Origin: Flavobacteriales bacterium
GTDB lineage: Bacteria > Bacteroidota > Bacteroidia > DT-38
Assembly (NCBI GenBank): GCA_013214975.1
Contig: JABSPR010000416.1
Coordinates: forward strand, 1-7,924
Length of the DNA stretch: 7,924 bases
Direction: 5' to 3'
The position numbers and the translations under genes were made by a program. The notes beneath the pieces were generated by a model. The model ran no database searches. It was not told where the DNA came from and saw only the letters and a program-made list of their open reading frames with translations. Positions 1 through 6,316 of the stretch are shown in pieces. Each line of letters begins with the position of its first letter. Within the stretch, counting starts at the first letter, position 1.

Positions 1-1632
1 GGAACGGTTGGGATTTCAAATATTACTGCTTCTGCAAGCGGCAATACAGTAACTTATAATGGGGCCTCAAGCCAGTCAATATCTGGAATAAGTGAATTTT
101 ACAACTTAACTATTGATAATGGAGGAACTGCAACCCTGAATTCAAATGCTAATGTTAATAACGTCCTTACAATTAACCAGGGAGTGCTAGCTCTTGATAA
201 TACACTCACACTTGTATCTAATGCATCAGGGACCGCTAGCTTAGCTGAAATCATATCAGGTTCTGTTACAGGTAATTTGGAGATGCAAAGATACCTTAAC
301 ATTACAGTTTCTGGATTTAAGGACATCACATCACCAATTCAAAATTCTACAATTGCCGATTGGATGCCAGACATATACATCTCTGGATTTACAGGTTCAG
401 ATCAAGATAATGGTTGGGTATCAATGTATACTTTCGATGAAAATCTAGATGGGTCAGCAAGCGCTGGATGGGTGGAACCGTCAAATGCAACGGATGTAAC
501 AACTTCTAAAGGGCATAGTACATATATGTCGGCTGCTACATACAATTTAAGTGTAACCGGAACTCCGAACCAAGGAGATCAAGTATTTAATTCCTCATCA
601 GCACATCCCATAACATTTACAAATAACTCTACTTACGATGGTTTGAACTACATTGGCAACCCGTTTCCATGTAATATTGATTGGGAACTCGTAGTTCCTT
701 CGGATAGAGTAAATGTTGATGATCAAATTTATATTTTTGATGATACAGGTGGAAACTGGGGAGCCTATGATGGTGCTTCGAATGAAAGCACTCTGGGTGT
801 AACAAATATAATTCCATCTTCGCAAGGATTCTGGATACACGCTACTGCCGACCCTACCCTTACGATTAAAGAATCTCATAAATCCCTTGATCAATCTCAA
901 GACTTCGTTAAAACAGTATTCTACGAATCATCTAGTGTTTTAAAATTAAAAGTAACTGGCGATGTAAATTCATTCTACGACGAAACCGTTCTTATATTCG
1001 ACCCTAATTCTTCTGAGAATGCAAATGATTTATCAGATATAACGCGACAACTATCGTATCAACCTGCTGCTCCTAGCCTATTCACAACATCTCTTGATGA
1101 TGCGGCACTTATGTTTAATTCATTACCTGATTATGAACCTAATTTAGAAATCCCTCTTAGCGTACTAGTCGGACCAGGAATGTCCGGAAATTATTCTATC
1201 GAGGCTTCCAAAATCGTTAACATGCCAATTGATGGTGATGTATTTCTAGAGGATCTCCTTACAGGAACAATCACAAACATTAACGATAGTAACTCTTATT
1301 CGTTTTATGTTTCTGATACAACAACAGCTCCCCGTTTCCTTCTAAAATTCATTGTCACACCCACGGAAACAAAGAATAATCACGCTGGATCAAATAATAT
1401 TTCGTTATCACCAAACCCAATTAGAGACGTTAGTATTCTTTCTTTCAATAATCCAGATCTATTATATGCAACTATCAACATTCAAAACGAATTGGGACAA
1501 GTTGTAATAAATGAAAGCGTATTTGGCGACCATTATTCAATTAGCAAAGACGCTCTTTCTTCGGGAATATTCTGGGCAACAGTTTCAGTTGAAGGCTTCG
1601 AACCACAACATATTACTATCGTTGTAGATTAA
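1..1632 (+). CDS. Large beta-repeat surface protein with T9SS C-terminal sorting domain (5' end missing)
   Basis: The frame is open from base 1 to the TAA at 1630-1632 (543 codons visible), so the gene begins outside the window; the GTG at 184 is only an internal valine. Residues 1 to about 95 are Ser/Thr/Asn/Gly-rich, with alternating short strands such as YNLTIDNGG and VLTINQGVLAL, as in the beta-solenoid repeats of Bacteroidota surface proteins. A middle region follows that carries RYL...SPI (from about residue 97), NPFPCNIDW (220-228) and QGFWIHA (275-281), motifs I recognise from T9SS-exported proteins. Residues 469-543 form a type A sorting domain: LSPNPIRD, a central INIQNELGQVV strand, then LSSGIFWATV and a short tail. 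In the family this domain directs passage across the outer membrane by T9SS and is then cleaved, leaving the protein at the surface or released. Likely an adhesin or matrix protein; the actual ligand or activity cannot be seen. No enzyme motif was found in the visible part. Confidence 0.88.
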   Translation, partial: GTVGISNITASASGNTVTYNGASSQSISGISEFYNLTIDNGGTATLNSNANVNNVLTINQGVLALDNTLTLVSNASGTASLAEIISGSVTGNLEMQRYLNITVSGFKDITSPIQNSTIADWMPDIYISGFTGSDQDNGWVSMYTFDENLDGSASAGWVEPSNATDVTTSKGHSTYMSAATYNLSVTGTPNQGDQVFNSSSAHPITFTNNSTYDGLNYIGNPFPCNIDWELVVPSDRVNVDDQIYIFDDTGGNWGAYDGASNESTLGVTNIIPSSQGFWIHATADPTLTIKESHKSLDQSQDFVKTVFYESSSVLKLKVTGDVNSFYDETVLIFDPNSSENANDLSDITRQLSYQPAAPSLFTTSLDDAALMFNSLPDYEPNLEIPLSVLVGPGMSGNYSIEASKIVNMPIDGDVFLEDLLTGTITNINDSNSYSFYVSDTTTAPRFLLKFIVTPTETKNNHAGSNNISLSPNPIRDVSILSFNNPDLLYATINIQNELGQVVINESVFGDHYSISKDALSSGIFWATVSVEGFEPQHITIVVD

Positions 1633-1650
1633 AGGAATTGTTTCCTTTTA
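1631..1650 (+). terminator. Weak terminator-like hairpin after the T9SS cargo gene
   Basis: AAAGGAA (1631-1637) pairs perfectly with TTCCTTT (1642-1648) around a 4-base loop TTGT. The left arm begins inside the stop codon. The tail after the stem is short and mixed (TATTATC), so this is a poor intrinsic terminator at best. Its position directly at the gene end, with a separate gene 82 bp on, supports the call. Termination itself is inferred. Confidence 0.4.
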
Positions 1651-1685
1651 TTATCGGCGATTTCACAAAACCTTATTTTATCTCG

Positions 1686-1715
1686 TACGTAAACGTTAAT
1701 TCATAGACCTACGTA
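1686..1715. repeat. Pair of TACGTA palindromes before the response regulator start
   Basis: TACGTA occurs at 1686-1691 and 1710-1715, with starts 24 bp apart; an additional AACGTT palindrome lies between them at 1693-1698. The second copy overlaps the A of the ATG at 1715. They could be binding sites of a dimeric regulator or chance in a short spacer. No TAnnTTTG promoter box is visible in this intergenic stretch. Confidence 0.3.
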
Positions 1716-2113
1716 TGCAAAATATTGAAAGGATTCTTCTTGTTGATGATAGTGAGACATCAAATTTTTTGCATGCGAGATTAATTTCCAGAATAAATCC
1801 GAATATCGTAGTTGACATTGTTCTCAATGGAAGAAAGGCCATTGACTACTTAAAAGAAACAGACACTCCCCCCGACCTAATAATTCTTGACATTAACATG
1901 CCAGTGATGAATGGCTTTGAATTTATGGATGAATACAAAACCATGGATCCTAGTAAAAAAGCCAAGAAACTAGTAAGTATGCTTACGGCATCTACAGCTA
2001 ATATTCACATCAAAATGGCCCGAGAATTAGGCTATTCTAAATTGTTCATCAAAAAGCCTCTATCAAAAGAAAAACTAGTAGATATCATAAACAAAGCAAT
2101 CTCTATTGAATAA
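1715..2113 (+). CDS. Single-domain response regulator (CheY-like receiver)
   Basis: The 132-residue product is a complete receiver domain with no output domain. Visible landmarks are the acidic pair D11-D12 (LLVDDSE), phospho-acceptor D59 within LIILDINMPVMNGFEF, the switch threonine T91 (LTAS) and K114-P115 near the end. All residues needed for Mg2+ binding and phosphorylation are present, so it should be a working cytoplasmic phospho-acceptor. Without a DNA-binding part it would act by protein contact or as a relay intermediate. Stand-alone receivers of this type (VDDSE.SNFLH near the start) are common in Bacteroidota. No histidine kinase is present in the window, so its partner is unknown. 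ATG 1715 fits the usual distance of about 10 residues to the DD pair; no Shine-Dalgarno is visible. It may be co-transcribed with the lipoprotein gene 38 bp downstream. Confidence 0.92.
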   Translation: MQNIERILLVDDSETSNFLHARLISRINPNIVVDIVLNGRKAIDYLKETDTPPDLIILDINMPVMNGFEFMDEYKTMDPSKKAKKLVSMLTASTANIHIKMARELGYSKLFIKKPLSKEKLVDIINKAISIE

Positions 2114-2151
2114 GGCATCCTATTAATATTCTATATTAGCTTTCAAGCAAG

Positions 2152-2826
2152 ATGGCTATGCAGAAACTCGTCTTTTATATTTTATTAATAACCTCGTTTT
2201 CCGGTTGCCTATTGGGTAAAAAATACGATCACCTGCCTCAAACTCAATTCCTGTGGCGAGAAATTGAGATGGACGAAAAGTTCAATCATGATCTTAGTAT
2301 ATTAAAGCTTAATCAAGGTTGCATTGATACGTTAACTGAGAGAGAGAAAGCGGCTATTACTTATCTATCCACCTGGGTTGGAAACGACTGTGATTGGGAA
2401 GATGACAATAATCAGTTGGATAATAATCTAAAATGCAAGATTATATCTGCCTTCGATTTAGGTTACCAATGTTCTGATAAGCACATAGGACTATTAACCA
2501 AATGGTTCAAAAATGATGAGCAGGCTATGAAGCTTATCGGAAGATGTACCAACATGGAGAGGACTAACAAGTCTCTTACTGGGTTTTATTTTATGGACTT
2601 AGCGCGTACTGGAAACCTTTTTATTGTAACCTACGATATATTCGGTGTAGGAATCAAAAATTATTTTTCATTCGAATGGAGCGCAGAAGTCGTATTCGAA
2701 ATGCTTGAAGACGAAATTAAAATAGTTCGATTTTACGAGACCCCTATTACAAAAGTCAAAATCGACTTACTGCTATACTATCAGATTCACTTAGCACATC
2801 CGGATGAAGAGGAAGGAGAGGAATAA
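2152..2826 (+). CDS. Unrecognised lipoprotein with six cysteines
   Basis: A 224-residue protein of unknown family. Residues 1-18 form a lipoprotein signal (MAMQKLV, then a hydrophobic stretch) ending in FSGC, with C19 as the likely lipidated cysteine; the lipobox is non-canonical at -3 (Phe) but acceptable for Bacteroidota. The mature part is rich in Asp, Glu, Lys and Trp and has five more cysteines (57, 80, 95, 107, 132) confined to its first half, which could make disulfides in the periplasm. The C-terminal half (from about 140) looks like a beta-rich fold with strands such as GNLFIVTYDIFGVGI, ending in an acidic tail (DEEEGEE). An alternative ATG lies two codons in (2158); either gives a good signal peptide. 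It follows the receiver gene by 38 bp with no visible promoter, and its stop codon touches the stop of the converging haem-protein gene. No function can be assigned. Confidence 0.72.
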   Translation: MAMQKLVFYILLITSFSGCLLGKKYDHLPQTQFLWREIEMDEKFNHDLSILKLNQGCIDTLTEREKAAITYLSTWVGNDCDWEDDNNQLDNNLKCKIISAFDLGYQCSDKHIGLLTKWFKNDEQAMKLIGRCTNMERTNKSLTGFYFMDLARTGNLFIVTYDIFGVGIKNYFSFEWSAEVVFEMLEDEIKIVRFYETPITKVKIDLLLYYQIHLAHPDEEEGEE

Positions 2827-2836
2827 TTATTCTCTC
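2816..2836. other. Bulged inverted repeat spanning two abutting stop codons
   Basis: GAGAG (2816-2820) pairs with CTCTC (2832-2836). After a single bulged G (2821), AAT (2822-2824) pairs with ATT (2829-2831), leaving the four-base loop AATT. The TAA of the + strand lipoprotein (2824-2826) and the TAA of the - strand haem protein (2827-2829) both lie at the apex. There is no U-rich tail on either side, so it is not a standard intrinsic terminator, but it is the only candidate structure for ending the two converging transcripts. Confidence 0.4.
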
Positions 2837-3273
2837 ATAGAATCAGCCCAATCAGCTAACGCTTCTCTTTCTTCTTTTGTTAATTCGGCTTCAGGATGCA
2901 TGTCCACATAATCATCTAACGGCATCTTACCTTCACTCACCTCTTCTCCAATCTCTTCTAATTTATGATCTGCTTTTTCAGGAGCATAATCAGCCCAAGT
3001 GGAAAAATTAAGTTCTTCTCTCGCTTCTTCAATATGATGACCAATCCACCATGAAATTGGTGCAACACTCGTATACCACGGGTATTTAGTTTCGTAAGAA
3101 TGACAGTCATAGCAAGCATTCTTTAATATTTTCTGTATATCCTCTGGAGGATCTAGAATAGCTATAATATCCTTAGCCGGGTTTACTTCTGGTCTCGACT
3201 TATCAATTTGAAATAACTGAGGAACAATCAATAATGCGATTGCTGCCAATAATATTTTCCGCTTTGTTGTCAT
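2827..3273 (-). CDS. Membrane-anchored haem-binding protein (Haem_bd type, CxxCH)
   Basis: A 148-residue protein with a short basic start (MTTKRK), one hydrophobic segment at about residues 7-21 with no clear cleavage site, and a c-type haem attachment motif CYDCH at 54-58. The surrounding pattern ACYDCHS.ET.YPWY..VAPISWWIGHHI and the later GKMPL..Y...HPEA.LT..E...L..W are characteristic of the Haem_bd family (PF14376), and the length is typical. M117 in GKMPL is a plausible distal haem ligand. The protein should sit in the periplasm, anchored to the inner membrane, and probably transfers electrons; the partner is unknown. It is the last gene of the - strand run, starting 6 bp after the amidohydrolase stop, with an A-rich but Shine-Dalgarno-free leader. 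It may be only a transcriptional passenger of the catabolic genes. Confidence 0.88.
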   Translation of the reverse strand: MTTKRKILLAAIALLIVPQLFQIDKSRPEVNPAKDIIAILDPPEDIQKILKNACYDCHSYETKYPWYTSVAPISWWIGHHIEEAREELNFSTWADYAPEKADHKLEEIGEEVSEGKMPLDDYVDMHPEAELTKEEREALADWADSMRE

Positions 3274-3279
3274 CTGGTT

Positions 3280-4863
3280 TTAATTTCTGTTGTAAACTAT
3301 TTTTCCTGCGAGATAAGTCGTTTGAACTTTAATGTGCTCTATTTCCTCAATTTCCACATCAAGTGGATTCTTGTCTAAAATAGTTAAATCCGCCCATTTC
3401 CCCGAAGTAATACTTCCCCTGTTATTCTCATCTCCAGTAGAAATAGCTCCTCCCATAGTATAACCGTAAAGAGCCTCTTCTACCGTTATAGATTCTTCTG
3501 GAGAAATCTGCACTCCCTCTTTATCCTTTCTCGTTACAGCGGCTACTATTCCTTTCATAGGATTAAACGATTTAACAACTGGTGCATCAGATGATAATGC
3601 AACCGAAATCCCGGCCTCCATCGTAGATCGCACAGGAAACGTATGTTTCAAATAATCATCGTCCAAATACCTTCTAAAATTCGATCCTAATTCAAATAGA
3701 AATATTGTTTGCGGAACCGAAATCATGTTATACTTAGACATCGTTTCGAGATGTGATTTTTCCGGCAAACCAAGATGCTCCACTCTATGCCTCATCTCCG
3801 AAGGAAATTCATCGCACAGTCGTTTATAAGTACCTACAACAACATCTATTGCATTATCCCCAATAGCATGTGTTCCAATTCTAAACCCTGCCCTATGACC
3901 TTCTACAGCCATATCATAAAATCGTTGTTCATCAAAGCGAAGTATTCCTTTCTCTTCGTATCCTTTATAATTCCGTTTCACAGAAGCTGTTTTCCCACTT
4001 AGACCACCATCCGAGAAGAATTTAATAGTATCAACTCTTAATTGATCAGACACATGTTTTTCTGGCAATGGCAAAACCTCTGTTCCTCCATCTGGCAAGC
4101 GAATAGCCATAACGTTAAAACGTAATTTCAATTTAGATTGGTCGTCTAGATTCTTATACACAGCCATTAACTCTGGCAATACCCCAGGATCTGTAGCGCT
4201 TGTAATTCCGTACGATAACAATTCATTTGACGCTGAGTCCAACATTGCTTCATATTGCTCAATTGTAGGTGACGGAATATACTTATGAATTAATCCGAGA
4301 GCCGTCTCACAAAAAACACCAGTGGGTTTATTTTCTTCATCTCGTAAAATTATTCCACCAGGAGGTGCTTCCACAGAATCTTGTATTTCACATATTTCCA
4401 TTGCTTTAGAATTGATGGAAATAATGTGCGCGCAAGTTCTTGTTAGGATAACCGGACGATCTGAAACAACACTATCAATTTCTTCCCTTGTTGGAATTCT
4501 TTTTTCTGCGAGAACGGCTTCATTAAACCCCCTTGCCATCAACCATTGTCCTTCAGGTAATCCTTCAGCAAATTCCTTTACCATTTCTAGCATTCGAGTT
4601 ATTGAAGTAACCCCTCGTAGATCAAGCATAGAAGTTAGTAGATGCCCTACTTTCCAAACATGAATATGGGCATCATTTAATCCCGGTATAAGCGTCTTGC
4701 CTTTCAGGTCGACTTCTATAATATTTGAATCAACCATTCCACGAAGAACCGCCTCCTCTCCTATCTCTTTAATATACTGACCTTCAATTAAAACAGCTTC
4801 TACATTGGGCTGAGATTTATCTTGGGTTAGAATGTGTCCATTAAAGAAAAGTGTTGCTGACAT
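3280..4863 (-). CDS. YtcJ-like metal-dependent amidohydrolase (Amidohydro_3)
   Basis: A 527-residue enzyme, usual length for the YtcJ branch of the amidohydrolase superfamily. The N-terminal part (1-60) is the small beta domain (ATLFFNGHILT...), followed by the TIM-barrel metal site: H66 and H68 in GLNDAHIHVW, K281 in TIKFFSDGGLSG (possible carbamylated or metal-bridging lysine), H332 in GTHAIGDNA, H363 in RVEHL and D426 in ALSSDAP. The C-terminal KWADLTILDKNPL strand closes the small domain. All expected metal ligands seem present. No signal peptide, so cytoplasmic. Family members hydrolyse amides, N-formyl groups or related C-N bonds, and substrates are mostly unknown. It starts 10 bp after the dehydrogenase stop, with AAAAAG just before the ATG. 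In this operon it could release an amino compound for the aminotransferase, but the sequence does not show the substrate. Confidence 0.9.
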   Translation of the reverse strand: MSATLFFNGHILTQDKSQPNVEAVLIEGQYIKEIGEEAVLRGMVDSNIIEVDLKGKTLIPGLNDAHIHVWKVGHLLTSMLDLRGVTSITRMLEMVKEFAEGLPEGQWLMARGFNEAVLAEKRIPTREEIDSVVSDRPVILTRTCAHIISINSKAMEICEIQDSVEAPPGGIILRDEENKPTGVFCETALGLIHKYIPSPTIEQYEAMLDSASNELLSYGITSATDPGVLPELMAVYKNLDDQSKLKLRFNVMAIRLPDGGTEVLPLPEKHVSDQLRVDTIKFFSDGGLSGKTASVKRNYKGYEEKGILRFDEQRFYDMAVEGHRAGFRIGTHAIGDNAIDVVVGTYKRLCDEFPSEMRHRVEHLGLPEKSHLETMSKYNMISVPQTIFLFELGSNFRRYLDDDYLKHTFPVRSTMEAGISVALSSDAPVVKSFNPMKGIVAAVTRKDKEGVQISPEESITVEEALYGYTMGGAISTGDENNRGSITSGKWADLTILDKNPLDVEIEEIEHIKVQTTYLAGKIVYNRN

Positions 4864-4873
4864 CTTTTTAATA

Positions 4874-6316
4874 TTATATACCCCCTATGCTAATCAACTT
4901 AGACTCCATGTATCCTTCCAATCCTTCCTGACCAGATTCGTGTCCTAAACCGCTTTGCTTAACACCAACGAATGGGACTTCTGTTCCATGTGGATACCAA
5001 GTATTTACACCTACCATTCCAAACTCCAATTGCTCTGTAGCTCTTGTAGCAGTATTCAAATCATTTGTCCAAACATAAGATGCTAATCCATATTCTGAAC
5101 TATTTGCTAGAGCGATCACTTCGTCGAAATCACTAAATCCCACGATTGGCATTATTGGTCCAAAAATCTCATTATTCAATACATGAGCATCCGACTTTAA
5201 ACCAATAATAACAGTTGGTTCAAAGAAATACCCTTTATCTAAGTATTCCGGGCTGCCACCTCCTGTCAACACATTCACATTCTCATTAACGGACGCGGCC
5301 ATCATGCCCTCAATTCTTTCCAACTGAATCTGGTTAATTAATGGACCAACATTTACACCATCGTCAAAGCCATTGCCAAGTTTTAATTCAGATGCAGCTT
5401 TAGAAGCATGATCCGAAAATTCTGCTATCGCATCGTCATGAACATAAAAACGTTGTGGTGAAACACATACTTGACCATTATTGCCATATTTAACAGCTAC
5501 TGCCGCTTTAGCTATGCTTTCGATATCTGTATCGGGAAACACTAGTACCGGGGCATTTCCACCTAACTCGAGGTTAAGTCGTGTAAAATTCTTTGCAGAT
5601 CCTTCAACCAACAAATGTCCTACTCTAGTGCTACCTGTAAAGCTAAGTTTTCTGCATTCTTTGTGCTCTAACATTGCATTACCCACAGCAGCTGCATCCG
5701 CATTAACCAAGTTTATTACTCCAGCCGGAATACCTGCCTCTACTAGAATATTAACCATTTCCATACCTGTTAAAGGCGTGTATTCTGATCCTTTTGCAAC
5801 AACTGTACATCCGGCTGCCAAGGCCGCAGCCCATGCTCTAGCAGGATTATATGCAGGAAAATTCCAGGCAGTAATAACACCCACAACACCTATTGGTTGT
5901 TTAATAACCGACATTCTTTTTCCTGGAACTCGAGAAGGTACAACCCTTCCATAAGCTCTTTTACCTTCTTCAGCAAACCATTCAAAAAGATCGGCAGAAA
6001 CACGCCAATCGATAACAGCTTGCGCCATTGGCTTTCCACTTTCGAGAGTAAGTGTTTTAGCCAAATCCATTAACCGTTCTCTGATTAAATCAGCCGTTTT
6101 CTTTAAGATATCTGCTCTTTCATAAGGCGTTTTTCTAGACCATTCTGGAAACGCATTATGCGCAACGTCAATAGCTCTAACACAATCTTCATCACCTGCA
6201 CCATAAGGAACAGTTCTTACAATCTCTTCTGTAGATGGGTTTATTACGTCCCATTTACCACCATCATAGGCATCAACCCATTCTCCTTCTATAAACTGCT
6301 TGTAGGTATAACTCAT
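4874..6316 (-). CDS. gabD: NAD(P)-dependent aldehyde dehydrogenase, probable succinate-semialdehyde dehydrogenase
   Basis: A 480-residue member of the aldehyde dehydrogenase superfamily, full length. It shows the catalytic set: N152 in TAWNFP, K175 for the cofactor, FTGS (226-229) at the nucleotide turn, general base E250 in LELGGNAP and nucleophile C284 in NNGQVCVSP. The C-terminal GVKQSGLGHESGQEGLEGYMESK resembles the GabD/SSADH group. It would oxidise an omega-semialdehyde to the acid in the cytoplasm, succinate if the substrate is succinic semialdehyde. One oddity: the lysine motif reads AKGSE, with glycine where most relatives have proline (KPSE). The start ATG overlaps the aminotransferase stop by four bases (ATGA, 6313-6316), strong evidence for coupled translation and for a shared pathway. 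Dehydrogenases for other semialdehydes (glutarate, malonate) look alike, so the substrate is an inference from the GabT-like neighbour. Confidence 0.85.
   Translation of the reverse strand: MSYTYKQFIEGEWVDAYDGGKWDVINPSTEEIVRTVPYGAGDEDCVRAIDVAHNAFPEWSRKTPYERADILKKTADLIRERLMDLAKTLTLESGKPMAQAVIDWRVSADLFEWFAEEGKRAYGRVVPSRVPGKRMSVIKQPIGVVGVITAWNFPAYNPARAWAAALAAGCTVVAKGSEYTPLTGMEMVNILVEAGIPAGVINLVNADAAAVGNAMLEHKECRKLSFTGSTRVGHLLVEGSAKNFTRLNLELGGNAPVLVFPDTDIESIAKAAVAVKYGNNGQVCVSPQRFYVHDDAIAEFSDHASKAASELKLGNGFDDGVNVGPLINQIQLERIEGMMAASVNENVNVLTGGGSPEYLDKGYFFEPTVIIGLKSDAHVLNNEIFGPIMPIVGFSDFDEVIALANSSEYGLASYVWTNDLNTATRATEQLEFGMVGVNTWYPHGTEVPFVGVKQSGLGHESGQEGLEGYMESKLISIGGI

Noticed and set aside
184..186. 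GTG as the start codon of the T9SS cargo gene
   Set aside because: The frame continues open to base 1 with the same repeat-type sequence, and no signal peptide follows the GTG.
1..285. Possible DNA tandem repeat array in the beta-repeat region
   Set aside because: The similarity is at the level of protein pattern only; I see no repeated nucleotide units within the visible part.
598..900. 100-codon - strand open frame opposite the T9SS cargo gene
   Set aside because: Overlaps the NPFPCNIDW and QGFWIHA region of the real gene; Arg/Ile-rich translation typical of an antisense shadow.
2124..2138. TAATAT-TCT-ATATTA hairpin between the receiver and lipoprotein genes
   Set aside because: The stem is six A-T pairs only, with no T-run after it; expected by chance in AT-rich spacer DNA and not a credible terminator.
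4322..4663. 113-codon + strand open frame opposite the amidohydrolase gene
   Set aside because: Antisense to a gene with a full set of family motifs; low-complexity Ser/Ile-rich translation with no family resemblance.
5481..5954. 157-codon + strand open frame opposite the dehydrogenase gene
   Set aside because: It is antisense to strongly conserved dehydrogenase sequence (catalytic E250, C284 region), has no recognisable domain and no start context; a shadow frame.
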